Assembly: GCA_963575745.1 (NCBI GenBank)
Contig: CAUYUJ010007446.1
Location: 40,001-104,000, forward strand
Length of the DNA: 64,000 bases
From: Prorocentrum cordatum
Lineage: Eukaryota; Sar; Dinophyceae; Prorocentrales; Prorocentraceae
Direction of reading: 5' to 3'
The position numbers and the translations under genes were made by a program. Of this stretch, positions 1 through 10,640 are shown piece by piece. Below the pieces are notes generated by a model. The model worked only from the letters and a program-made list of their open reading frames with translations, was not told the DNA's origin and ran no database searches. Within the stretch, counting starts at the first letter, position 1, and every line of letters begins with the position of its first letter.

Positions 1-2230
1 AAGCAGGAGGGCAGCGACTCGACGTTTGTATATGGGTTTGGTGAGGAGACGGGTGCTATGCAATCGCGCCGACAGCTAGCCGGCCAGAGGCGCTGGAGCA
101 CACTTGGACAGCATCTTGCTGGGGTTACATCATCTTGTGGTGGGTACAACATCTTCCTTGCGGCCTCCAGCGTTGCAACGTGCAGATGATGGTGCGGAAG
201 GTAATGAATGGCCCCGGATGAATACGCTCTGAAGTGGATTGGGTGCAGTGTGCAATACAGGGCGGGTACCGGCAGTCATAGCGTTATCCGTCAGGGCACC
301 GAAGGGGTCGGAGTGCAAGCGGTGGGGAGTTTGGACATGCTTTGGGTTTCCTGTCTGTTGGGGTCGGCGAGCTGGCGCACTAGTTGAACACCATTTGCAG
401 AAGCGCGCCCGCGCATTTTGGCTTCCCGCTCCGAGCTTGCTCAAGCGCCAGCTGCAGTTACTGTGGGGCGAAGTACAAATGTGCGCAAGGTTCGTGCAGT
501 GGAAGTTTTTGCTTGTGGCTAGTGGTCGTGCTTGATGTGCCTCATAGTCGAGTGGGTATTTGGAAGCACGCTACGCTGGCTGATGCTGGGCAACCGTCGC
601 CCACCCAATCATTGTTTTACCGTGCGATTGGCGTCTGACACGGCGACGACGTCTGTGCTGGTTAAGTTGTGCGGCAGGACTAGGCGTAAGACATTGCAGG
701 TGGTCTTTCGTTTCATGCACCGGCATTCTGTCTTACGCAGTACTGCTGCCCTGGAGGCCCAATGCGCACTTCCTTTGCGCAGCGAGGGGCAGGGGTACCC
801 GGCGGCGCGGTGGGAGGCGCGAGAGGACATGTTGATAAGGACGTCGGTGACGCTTGGCAAGTAGCTCGTTGGGCAAACAAAAGTGATGCCAGTATGGGAC
901 GCCTTTCTTGCAGGAGGGCGTAGAGAGGCATTGGCAATCACACGCGAGCAATGGAGCACATGAAACAGGGCACTGTTTACGAAATGCATGCTGGCAGCAC
1001 CTGCCCCTGACATCCCTGGGGGGGGGGTACGTTTAAGAGGCTGTCGTGTGCCACTTGCGCGCGCGACTCGCAGCTCGTGTGCGGCTGGTTCAACGGACAG
1101 TCGTGTGGTCAGCACTGAGAGACCATGTTTTCAGGAGGGTGTGCGCGCCGCCCGCTCCGCCGTGCGACCCCCAGCATGCGCATGCATCACGTGACCATTG
1201 CCGAGGCCGACGCCGTTGCGAACGGGCATTTTCAGTTACTGCATTGCTTTGGACGTAGACAAACCCATGGCCCTATCTGTCATGATGAGCTTGCGTGTTG
1301 ACATCCGTACCCGGGGAAACGAGAGAGCCTGTACTGTCAGCAGCTTCGCACAGTCCTCTGTCATGAACCGACTTGGGGTAAGTGGTGCATTCGTCCGTGC
1401 GCCCCTGGACGTGCCCAGCGCGTGCCAAGGGGTGAGCGGTGCTCTTGGCAGCAGCACTGCGAGAATGCATGGAATACGGCATGCTGGTGCGCGCGTCCCG
1501 TGTCCATGCAGAGCTGGCACGACGAGCGTCATCGTGCGAGCCAGGGCATCGCTTCAACCATGCAAGGCGTGCGCCAGATCGCGCCGCCGCGAACGAGTGG
1601 GACATCAGTTAAGACACAAGGCCTTCTGACCGGGCAATCCTTTCTCTGGGCAGGCGTCTGGGAACCATTCGAATCAGGGCGTCGGCGTGACACCTCCCGG
1701 TGAGAGTTGTCAGGGAATTGTTGTTTTCTCGTGCCAAGTGGTTGTGGCCCTGGGTATGTGCGGATTTGCCTTCTTCTTATTTGAAGGATTTGTGCGTGGG
1801 CGGGACCGAGTACTTCGCAGAGTTGGTGATCGATGACGCAAGGCGAGTAGGAGGCCCAAGAGACCGTGGAGGCGCAGCACCTGATCGTCGTGGGTCACGG
1901 CACGACGGCCGAGGTGCCGAGCGTGGACGTGCGGGGTGGGTTGGATGGAGCAGTTGCGGGCGATTCCGACATGCAAATGTTTGCCGAGTGCAGATGCGAC
2001 CTGGAGCCTCTGGAGGACATGCATCTGCACATGAATGCTGCACTGCAGGCTGAAACGCGCGGGACTAGACCTGCCCGTAAGTTAGGTCCCAAGCTGTGTT
2101 TGAGTGCAATCGGCTGCTGAGATTTCGCGGTGGTTCTCGATTCCTGTTCTATTTTCTATGTTGTTGGTTGTGTGACCTTTACAAAAATCCCTTAGATTGC
2201 AACGCTTAACCTCCAACGTCTAGTGGTAGC
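1..2230. other. no recognisable gene
   Basis: Open frames here are short, overlap on both strands and carry no family motif I recognise. The longest (609-1115 on the minus strand, 1198-1629 on the plus strand) have the composition of random GC-rich sequence. An 84-codon frame at 1866-2120 is slightly more protein-like but matches nothing I know. No repeat structure stands out. Confidence 0.5.
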
Positions 2231-2289
2231 ATCAAGAGGCTTGCGCCATGTCGCCGACCCCCCACTTCAGTGAATTCGTCAAGAGTCGC

Positions 2290-2900
2290 GCCACCGTGCC
2301 TGGCCTGTGGCTCAGGAGAGTCCCAGGGATGCATATGAGGGCCTCCTGGAATCCTTCTCGAAGGCATCTGATTTGCTGTTGGGGGCCTCTCGGGGGCATC
2401 TCGGGTGCCTCTTGAAAGCCTCTTGGGAGCCTCTTGGGGCCTCTTGGGGGCGCCTCGGGGGTCACTGGGAGGGTCTTGGGGCCATCGCGGCGGGAAAGAC
2501 TCGAGATGTCAGTTCGTATTGCCCATCTTGGGACCCTCTTGGGGCACTCCTGGGCCGTCCAAGGGAGCCCCAGGGCAGTCGTGGGGCACTATTGGGCCCC
2601 CTTGGGGCCCTACTGGGCCGTCTTGGGACCGTTCTTTGGGGCCTCGTGAGCCGTCTTGAGACGATCTTGTGGGCTCCATGGGCCGCATTGGACGCTGTCA
2701 CGACGAACAAGGCGTTGCCTCTTGAGGCCCTCTTGGCGGCCCTCTGCGAGCTTTCTTGGGCCGTCCCGGGGTCCTCGAAGGTCGTCTTGGAGCCATCTTG
2801 GACTTTCGCGAGGTTCCCTTTGGACTTCTCGATTCGACGCTCTCTTGGATTGTCTCGGCGCTCGCTGGACCGTCTTGGGCGTCTTTGGGTTTTGTGGAGG
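2290..2900 (+). repeat. 12-bp degenerate array, G/T orientation
   Basis: Imperfect units of about 11-12 bp such as CTTGGGGCCTC and CTTGGGCCGT follow one another. The period is close to a multiple of three, so all frames stay open and encode runs like LGALLG on this strand and PKTAQEGP on the other. The ORFs are by-products of the repeat. Confidence 0.85.
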
Positions 2901-3704
2901 CTCTGGAGAGCCCCCAGGGTGCGTTGACGAGCTCGTGCCCCCGTCCCCCCCCGCCCACCCACCCCCCGCCTGATGCGATGTTTGGCCCCAGTGGAGGGGA
3001 AGCGGGGGAGGGGGACAGCCAGTCATCTCACACGCCTTCTCACCCCCAGCCAGCGGGGGTCGCTGCCCCTGCTTTGGGAAGGTGCTGCAGCAGCACTCCC
3101 TCTTCTGGCCTGGCTCCACCTACGGCCAGATCGATATCGCGCTGGCCTTCGGCTGTGCGCTGGTGTTCAGCCAGGCGGGTCCCCCCAGGGATGGCAGCCA
3201 GGCGCAACCGATGCTCCTTCTGCTCCTCCTCCTGCTCCTCATCATCTTCCCTCCTCTCCTTGATGCAGTGCCTGTTGTCGGGGGGGGTCGTCGTTGCTGT
3301 TAGGGAGTGCCCGCCTTAGCCGGCAGACTTGGCTCCCGGACGCGGGCAACATGTCCTGTGGGCGGCGCGAAGTACAGGATTCCACCCTGCCCAGTTGGGT
3401 CATCCTTCTGAGAAGCATAATGGCAGGTAGACCGCAAGACAGTCGAACTTCCAACGGGTGTGTGGAGGCAGGGGGCCTCGTGCTCGTGGCTGCGCCGCCT
3501 CACTTTGCTGCCCTCGCTGGTGCTGGTCCCCCGCCTCGCTGCACTCCTTCGCTCCCTCCCTCATCCCGCCTGCGCTCCTTCGATTACTGCACGGTGGCGT
3601 TGCGAGCCCGTCAGCGTATTTATCATTCGCCTTTGGCCCTCCAGGCGACCCAGGTATCCGAAAACGAGTGAACGGCATCTGCTCCGCCAGAGAAATTGAT
3701 ATAC
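2901..3704. other. no recognisable gene; C-rich and pyrimidine tracts
   Basis: This starts with C-rich sequence (2935-2970) and includes a CTC/CTG-rich tract at 3205-3260. That tract gives a leucine run in one frame. A frame at 3082-3303 reads as a hydrophobic peptide but has no match to a known family. Confidence 0.45.
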
Positions 3705-3870
3705 AATCGAAGACGCCTACGGCGAATCATCGCCGCCCCCTGCCTTTTGTGATCGCCCATGCGGCCGAGCGTCGTGGCAAGAGCTCTGCCAAGCTATCGG
3801 GCCATGTGTTCCCCCAGCCGTTGTAGACACCCTTCGGGGAAAGCTTTGGGGAGGATGGCGGGGAAGCTCA
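3705..3870 (+). repeat. dispersed module, copy 1
   Basis: It starts with the stretch GACGCCTACGGCGAATCATC followed by GCCGCCCCCTGCC, which is identical at 7638 onward. The following sequence (around AGCTATCGGGCCA) is similar in both. In both copies the module leads into a GGA microsatellite and then a G/T-oriented 12-bp array. Confidence 0.75.
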
Positions 3871-3990
3871 TGAGGACGAGGAGGGGGAGGAGCAGGAGGA
3901 GGAGGAGGAGGAGGAGGAGGAGAAGAAGGAGGAGGAGGAGAAGGAGGAGGAGGAGGAGGAGGAGGAGGAGGAGGAGGAGGAGGAGGAGGG
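3871..3990 (+). repeat. (GGA)n microsatellite
   Basis: Nearly pure GGA/GAG repeat over more than 100 bp, with two short AGAAGGA interruptions. It encodes poly-Arg, poly-Gly or poly-Glu on this strand and poly-Ser, poly-Leu or poly-Pro on the other, so the long frames here are not genes. Confidence 0.9.
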
Positions 3991-4300
3991 GGCATCTTGG
4001 GAGCCTTTGTGGGCACTCTTGGGACCTCCTGGGAGCTTCCTGGAAGCCTCTTCGAGGCATGGGAGCGTCTCGGAGGCCTCCTTGGCTGTCTTAAGGCAGT
4101 CCTGGCCCGTCTGACGCCGGCGGAAGCCGTCTCGGGGGCCTCTCTCAGTGCCGTCTTGGAGGCCATCTAGGGCGTCTTGGAGGCCGTTTGGGCCGACTTG
4201 GGGCCCCCTTGGGGCAGTCTTGGGGATCTCTTGGGCCATTCTGGGGCCATCTTGCGGTCCAAAAGGTCCCCGTGACGGCCCGAAAGAGCTTCAAAAGACC
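3991..4300 (+). repeat. 12-bp degenerate array, G/T orientation
   Basis: Units such as CTTGGGAGCCTTTGTGGGCA and CTTGGAGGCCAT. The array directly follows the GGA tract, as it does at 7.9 kb. Confidence 0.8.
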
Positions 4301-4337
4301 CTAAGCCAGCGACCTCGCGCCCTCACAAAATAATCGC

Positions 4338-5120
4338 GCTTCCCGTACCCATGCCAAGCAGGTAACGGAATGAGCGAGTTACACGTGATGGGGGGCGAAG
4401 CCCTCTAGGGACGTCCAGAGGGGGGGCGAGGACCGCGAGCATGGTTGTAATGGCCGCCCAGGGGCCGCTTCCCTTATATGTTTTTCAAATGAAGCGGCTC
4501 CCGGGCGGCTCCCATGGCCTATTTCTTCGCATTTGTTCGAATGAAACGGGAAGAGGGTCCTAAGACGGCCCAAGAGGGCCCCAAAACGGCCCCGAAACGG
4601 CCCCAAGAGAGCTTCAGATGGCCTCCAGACGGTCCAAGAGAACCAAACGTCGGCTCCAGAGGCCTTCAAGATAACCCCCGAGAGGGTTCGAGGAGGCCGA
4701 CAACATGTATTTCTCTTTGGTATTTGGAGGTTGTTCGGGTTCTCCCCTTTTCGGGTCCAGAAGGCTCCAGACTGCCCAAGAGGTCACACACATCGTCCCA
4801 AGACGGTCTCAGAGGCGCTCCAAAGGGGCCGAAAACTGTCCAAGAGGGCCTTCAGACCAGCCCAAGACGGCCCAAGAGGCCCCAAAGATCTCCCCAAGAC
4901 GGCCCCAGAGGCCCCCCAAAGGGCCCGAACAAGGTCCAAGAGGGCGCCCAGAAGGCCCAAGAGGGCCCCAAAACGGCCTAAGAGGGCCCCACGACGGCCC
5001 CAGGAGAGCCCCAAGAGGGCCCAAGAGGCTCCCAAGAGGGCCCGAAGAGGCGGTGTGGGAACTGAGCTGCTTGGGCGTAAGGACTGGGCTGGCCCCAAGA
5101 CGGCCCAAGAGTCCCAAAGC
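4338..5120 (+). repeat. segmental tandem duplication, copy A
   Basis: It opens with CCATGCCAAGCAGGTAACGG, continues through a unique 200-bp part (GTTGTAATGGCCGCC, then AATGAAACGGGAAGAGGGTC) and then a C/A-oriented 12-bp array. It ends with GGCCCGAAGAGGCGGTGTGG and ACTGGGCTGGCCCC. The same order recurs at 5380-6085, so the unit was duplicated in direct orientation and then diverged. Confidence 0.85.
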
Positions 5121-5139
5121 CCCAGAGACGCCAAGTAAC

Positions 5140-5345
5140 ATCATGGCTCCCAACAGCGAGCGGTAACGTAAAATTGTTCTGAACACCGAGGCTCCACAGA
5201 GCGCGGTGACGTAACAAACTCTTAACAGCAAGGCACCCAAGAGCGAGCGGCATTTTACAAGTCTGTGAACACCAGGGCTCCCAAGAGAGATCGGTGACGT
5301 AACACGCTCTCAACGCCAGGGCTCCCAAGAGCGATAGGTGCCATG
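5140..5345 (+). repeat. 44-bp tandem repeat, about five units
   Basis: Units begin GGCTCCCAAGAGCGAGCGGT and carry GACGTAAC plus CTCTnAACACCA. Unit length is about 42-45 bp, and the last unit is partial. The array sits between the two copies of the 1-kb duplication. Confidence 0.75.
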
Positions 5346-5379
5346 CTCCATCTCGGGCAAGTTCCTGCAGCGCTCTCTC

Positions 5380-6085
5380 CGTTCCCGTGCCGGCCCAAGT
5401 AACGGAAAGAGCTAGGTACGAGTGATGACGTTCCTGTGTGGGACGAAGCCCCGTAGGGAAAGGTCCAGGGGAGGGGCGAGGCGGGGGGTGATGGTTGTAA
5501 TGGCCGCCCGGGGGCCGTTTCCTTCGTATTTGTTCGAATGAAGGGCTCCCAGGCGGCTCCCATGGTCTGTTTCTTTGTATGGTTTCGAATGAAACGGGAA
5601 GAGGGTCCCAAGACGGCCCAAGAGGGCCCCCAAACGGCCCAAAGGCGGCCGCAAGAGAGCTTCAGATGGCCTCCAGACGGTCAAAGAAAGCCTTAAGACG
5701 GCTCCAGAGGCCCTCAATAGGACCCCCGAGAGGGCTTGAAGAGGCCAACTGCATGTATTTCCTTTTGTTTTTTTGCCAGTTTTTCGGGTTCTTGTTTTGG
5801 CCCAGGAGGGCCGAACACGGCCCACGAGGCCCCAAAGTTCATCCCAAGACGGCCCCAGAGGCCCCCCAAGGGGGCCGAAAACAGTCCAAGAGGGCCGCCC
5901 GACGGCCCAAGAGGGCCCTAAAACGGCCCAAGAGGGCCCCAAGACGGCCCCAAGAAGGCCCCTAGAGGGCCCCAAGAGGCTCCCAAGAGACTCCCAAGAG
6001 GGCCCGAAGAGGCGGTGTGGGGACTGGGCTGCTTGGGTGTGAGGACTGGGCTGGCCCCAAGACTGCCCAAGAGTCCTGAAGCGGT
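5380..6085 (+). repeat. segmental tandem duplication, copy B
   Basis: Second copy of the 4338-5120 unit with the same unique leader and array tail. GGTTGTAATGGCCGCCC at 5489 matches that at 4442, and the terminal GGCCCGAAGAGGCGGTGTGG is shared. Differences are base changes and small indels, including array length. Confidence 0.85.
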
Positions 6086-7224
6086 GGCCCCAGGCGGTGG
6101 AATCTGACTGGGGCGGGGAGGGTGCGGTAGACAAAACAGGCTTGAGCTCACCCGCCAGTCCATCCTCCCATGTACGCAGCTCCCCTTTGTCTGATTGCGC
6201 GCAACACGATAGGGGTCCCTGGGGAGTTCCAGGTCGGCTATGACACGCAGCCGCGGACAGAGACAACATCAGCGCAATGGGAAGGGCTATAGGATGTCAG
6301 ACATGGCGCGAGCGCGCCTGGCTCGTCTGAGCCCTCTCTCCCGCCCTCTCCCGCCGAGGCTGCCGCCAGCCTTGCCGCGGCCGCGCGCGCGCACGCGCGG
6401 GTGCGGGCGGGATGTCGGAGCGCGGCGGCGCCGAGGCGGCGCTGGCGGCCCCGCCTGGGTGGCTGCGGGAGGAGCCCTGGGCCCGGAATGCGACGGGGCC
6501 AGCGGAAGTCGAGCGCGGCCAAGAGGGGGGGATGATTGGGGGAAGGGGATTTCGCGGCGAGGGCCATGACACCTCCCCAAGTCTCAGGGCCCCTCTTCTT
6601 ACTCCAACGCGTCCCCTGGTCCCCCCCTTTGTCCGCGCACGTGCCTCCGGTCATGATCTGCGACCCCCCATCTTGGACGCCCCCGACAAGCAGCAAGTTG
6701 GAGCGCAGGCACGAGCAGGTGGGGTCGGCCCCCAGCGGGCTCGGCCAGCCCTCTCCGATGCCCGCTGGCCGGCCCGGATTCGGGAGCGGCGCGGGGCTGG
6801 TCCCCGCTCCAGCCCTCCCTCCCCAGACCCAGGCGTCCTCGAGCGTGTCCGACGCTCCGAGAACGGAACAAGCGCGTGAGCATAAAGTGTTGGAGGTCCG
6901 CGCGGATTTCTTGGATCGGCGCTGGGCACCCCCAGCGGCGCCTCTGGCGCCGCCCCTGGCGCGCTCCGCGCGCCATGGAGGGGGGTTCAGCGCAGACCCA
7001 AGACGTCCACGAGGAGCTCCGAATCTTTATGTTCATGCAGCTTTTCTTTCTCTACTCATGTTTTTTCTGTGTTCTGAGCCTACTCCCTGTGGGCTTGCTG
7101 CTTTGTTCTGCACCAGTCGGTACCCCGTATCGGCGTCGCGCGCCCCCCGGGCACATATCCTAACATATGATGTTTTCGCGGATAGTCCTGAGTCCAGAGT
7201 CCTCTGACCCAGGTCTGGAATCTG
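6086..7224. other. GC-rich stretch, no recognisable gene
   Basis: Very CpG-rich from 6310 to 6980, with long overlapping frames in most phases (for example 6536-7207). Composition is Arg/Ala/Pro/Gly with no domain. One frame ends in a hydrophobic stretch near 7030-7110. I see no basis to call a gene. Confidence 0.5.
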
Positions 7225-7544
7225 TTATGCTGAAAACAAGCAACGGCCCCAATCCTTCAAACACCAAAGTAAAATCAATGATGTTGGCGTCTTCGGGCCC
7301 TCCAGGAGGACCTCTTGGAGGCCTCTTGAGCTCTCTTGAGGCCATCTTGGGCCGTTTTGGGTGCATCTTGGAGCCATGCTGGGGCCTCTTTGGGCCGTCT
7401 TGGCCGTCTTGGAGGCACCTTAGAGGTCAATTTGAGACATCTCGGCCGTCGGAGAGGCCATCTTGAGCCGTCTTGGAGATTTGTTGATGGACGTTGAGGT
7501 TGTTTGCGGTCCTTTCGGGTGGCCCGGCGCGCTGGCCTGAAGCC

Positions 7545-7790
7545 CCGTGGGGATTTCTTGGTGGAGAATGGAGCCCAAACCAAGCCGTCTACGATTTAGC
7601 ACGCCGGGCACCCCTGTAGCAAGTCCACTGGGGGCGGCGGATCGAAGACGCCTACGGCGAATCATCGCCGCCCCCTGCCCCTTTGGAAGCGCCTCTGTGG
7701 CCGACAGCTGGGCCAGAGCTTGGCCAAGCTATCGGGCCAGTTGTTCCCCGAGTCGGTTTGGAAAGACTTGGGGGAACGCATGGGGGAGCA
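7545..7790 (+). repeat. dispersed module, copy 2
   Basis: It has AGCACGCCGGGCACCCCTG and GGGGGCGGCGGAT, then the GACGCCTACGGCGAATCATC block shared with 3705. The first part is also at the end of the window (63,948 onward). This shows the module is one repeated unit of at least 250 bp. Confidence 0.75.
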
Positions 7791-7882
7791 AGAAGAGGAG
7801 GAGGAGGTAGAGGGGGAAGATGAGGAAAAAAAACGGAGAATGAGGAGGAGGAGCAGGAGGAGGAGGAGGAGGAGGCGGCCTC
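7791..7882 (+). repeat. (GGA)n-rich tract
   Basis: Interrupted GGA/GAA repeat leading into the G/T array, in the same order as at 3.87 kb. Confidence 0.8.
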
Positions 7883-9420
7883 TTGGGGCACTCGTGGGGC
7901 CTCCTGGGAGCTGTCTGGGGGCCTCTTGGAAGGTTTTGGGGGGCCTTTGGGGGCTTCTTGGGGGCCTCTTTCGCTGTCTTAGGGCGTTCCTGGCTTGTCT
8001 GACGCCGTCGGAAGCCGTCTTGGGGGCCTGTCGGTTCTTAGAGACCATCTTGGGCGTCTTGGAGGCCTCTTGGGCCGTCTTGGGTCCCTCTTGGGGCCGT
8101 CTTGGGAGCCTTTTGGGCCGTCATGGGGCCATCTTGGAGGCCTCTTGGGCGATCTTGGTGGCCTCTTGCGCCGTCTTGAGCCGTCCGAATGCCGAGAAGA
8201 AGCAAATGCCAAAATCTTTCAACACCCTCAGGAAAAACTATGATTTTGGCCTCTTCGTGCCCTCCTGGAAGACCTTCTGGGCGCCTTTTGGGCCGTCTTG
8301 ATGCCTCTTGGGGGCTTCTTGGGCCATCGTGAGGCCATCTTAGGCCGTCTTGGGTGCATCTTGGGCCGTCTTGGAGGCATCTTGGGGCCATCTTAGCCGT
8401 TTTGGATGCCATCTTGGCCGTCTTGGAGGACTCTTGGGCCCTCTTGGGGCCGTCTTGGGGGCCTCTTGGGCCGTCATAGGGACATCTTGGAGGCCTCGTG
8501 GCCGTCTTGAGCCGTCGGAATGCCGAAGAGAAGCACATTCCATGATCATCCAAAAATCTAAGGAACATCACTGATTTTGGCCTCTTCGGGCCCTCCTGGA
8601 GGACCTCTTGGAGGCCTCTTGGGCAGTCTTAGGCCATCTGGAGGCCATCTCAGGCCGTCTTGGGTGCATCTTAGGCAGTGTTGGAGGCATCTTTGGGCCA
8701 TCTTAGCCGTCTTGGAGGCATCTTGGGCGTCTTCGAGGCCTCTTGGGCCGTATTGGGGCCCTCTTGGGGACATCTTGGGGGCCTCTTGGGCCGTCATGGG
8801 GTCGTCTTGGAGACCTCTTGGGAGATCTTGGGGCGATCTTGGGGCCTCTTGGGCCGTCTTGCGGTCTTCGGAAGGCCGAAAGAAGTAAATGCCAAAATCC
8901 TTCAAACACCTAAGGAAACCCAATGATTTTGGCCTCTGCGGGCCCTCCTTGAGACCTCTTGGAGGCGTCTTGGGGGGCGCTGGGGGGCCTCTTGGGCCGT
9001 CTTGAACCATCTTGGAGGCATCTTGGGGCCATCTTAGCCGTCTTGGAGGCCATCTTGGCCGTCTTGGAGGCCATCTTGGGCTATCTTGGAGCCGTCTGGG
9101 GATCTCTTTGGGGCCTCGTGGAGCTTCCTGGGGGCCTCTTGGGGGCCTCTTGGTGCCGCTTCAGGCTTTCTTGGGGGCTCCTGGGGGCGTCCTCGGGGCG
9201 TCTTGAGGCCGAACGCTCGAATTGCCCATGCGTATTTCCCCGCTGGACCATCTCTTGGGGGTGTCTTGGGGTTCTTAGGCTGACTTGGGGGCCTCTTGGG
9301 CTCGCTTGGCGCCCTCTTAGGTTTTAGTAGATCCCCGTTTAGGAGCCTCTTGAATCGTCTTGGGACGAACTTCGGGGCATCTTGATTTCGGGTCTTCTTG
9401 GGCGATCTTAGAGTCTCCTG

Positions 9421-10079
9421 GACGTTCCTGGACGCCGTGAAAGCGCAAAAGGCGCATTTGCTAGAAACATCTACGTTTTCCAACGGGAATGGGGCGATCT
9501 GTTGCTTCTTGGGGCCTTCTTGCGGATGTTCTCGGGACCTCTTTAGGCGTCTTGTTTGTTCCTTGGGCCAGTTTGGGGCCACAGCGGGTCGTTTTAAAGC
9601 TGTCTTGGACCGCTACGGGGGCCTGTGGAGCCATCTGAGGTGGTTCTGGAAACGCTCTCGAGGGTTCGGGTCGGGATGTCGTCTGAGGCTGGCTGAGCAG
9701 CTGCTGGGAACTCCCGGGAATTCCCAGGGGCTCCCACGAGTTCCCAGTAGCTCCCAGGAGCAGCTGGGAAACTGGAGGTCCGTGTCCTTAAGAACCTTTC
9801 AGTCCCTCTACCTCTGAGGGCTGCAGGGCTGCATGAGCCTTGGGGAACTCCATTACGTGCTGAAGGCACGGGGGCGGATGACGGGAAGCGCCCTTGGCGT
9901 GGACCGTTTGTTGGTGGTAGAAATTAATGACGCGGTACGGGGCGCACTTTGGAACCACGCTGGCGGATGTTTGAAAAATGGCCGTTTCGCTCGAGACATC
10001 CTCCAAACATCGGCCGAAGAGGGGACTCCGAATCGACGTCGTGTTCGAATCGCTCTTGGAGGGCTTTCCAACGGGAGGC
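9421..10079. other. no recognisable gene
   Basis: Transition out of the array. 9690-9775 holds short direct and inverted copies of GGGAACTCCC and GCTCCCAGGAG that can fold on themselves. A frame starting at 9833 is open into the next array but shows no domain. Confidence 0.5.
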
Positions 10080-10425
10080 CCAAAAGACGCCCCGGAGAGC
10101 CCCAGGAGCGCCCAATAGCGCCCCAAGAAGACCCCAAGAGACCCCCAAGAGCGCTCTGGGAGCCACCCAGACAACTCACAAGAACCCCAAGACTGCCCGA
10201 GAAGGGCCAAGACGGCCCCAAGAGACTCCCGGGAGCGCGCCAGGAGGCGCCCAACCGGCCTAAGAAAGCCGCGAGACGGCCCAAGATGGCGCCGAGACGG
10301 CCTAAGAAAACTCCCACAGAACCCCACGACGCGCCCAGACAGCCCAAGAAAACCCCAAAAGCCCATAAGAGGACTCAAGGGGCCCCAAGAAGCCCCCAAC
10401 AGGCCCCAAGACAACTCGCGCGGCG
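10080..10425 (+). repeat. 12-bp degenerate array, C/A orientation
   Basis: Units such as GCCCCAAGAAGACC and GGCCCAAGATGGC. This is the reverse complement type of the array at 7.2-9.4 kb, so the two could pair as long inverted repeats. Confidence 0.8.
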
Positions 10426-10459
10426 CCAGGAGCAACGTCTTTCTCCAATTGCCTCTTAC

Positions 10460-10640
10460 TGTCCTCCGTCGCGGTCGTCGTCGTCGTCGTCGTCGTCGTC
10501 ATCGCCCTCCGCATTCCTCCTCGTACTCGCCCTCGATCTCTTCGTCCTCGTCCTTGTGCTTCTCTTCCTCCTCGTTGTCCTCATGCTCTTCCTCGCTATC
10601 CTCACGTTCGCCTCGTCGTCCTCGTCATCGAATCCTCGTT
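10460..10640 (+). repeat. TCG/TCC/TCT trinucleotide tract
   Basis: It starts as pure TCG repeats (about 10478-10500) and degrades into TCC/CTC-rich sequence, giving a poly-Ser and then a Leu/Val-rich frame. No gene is needed to explain it. Confidence 0.8.

Larger units (their letters stand above)
7225..9420 (+). repeat. G/T array with higher-order repeat of about 340 bp
   Basis: 12-bp units are organised into larger units that contain a non-G/T spacer. The spacer reads AATGCCAAAATCCTTCAAAC, then AAGGAA, then ATGATTTTGGCCTCTTCGGG, then CCCTCCTGGAGGACCTCTTGG. Spacers lie near 7235, 8205, 8540 and 8890, so the last three are about 340 bp apart. The same spacer appears at 63.15 and 63.56 kb. The copy-1-type module and a GGA tract interrupt the array at 7.55-7.88 kb. 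Confidence 0.8.

Noticed and set aside
3759-4239. Poly-Arg, poly-Ser, poly-Pro and poly-Leu proteins
   Set aside because: All derive from one GGA microsatellite read in different frames.
6412-7207. GC-rich overlapping ORFs of 155 and 223 codons
   Set aside because: Long frames in most phases and no recognisable motif; composition alone explains them.
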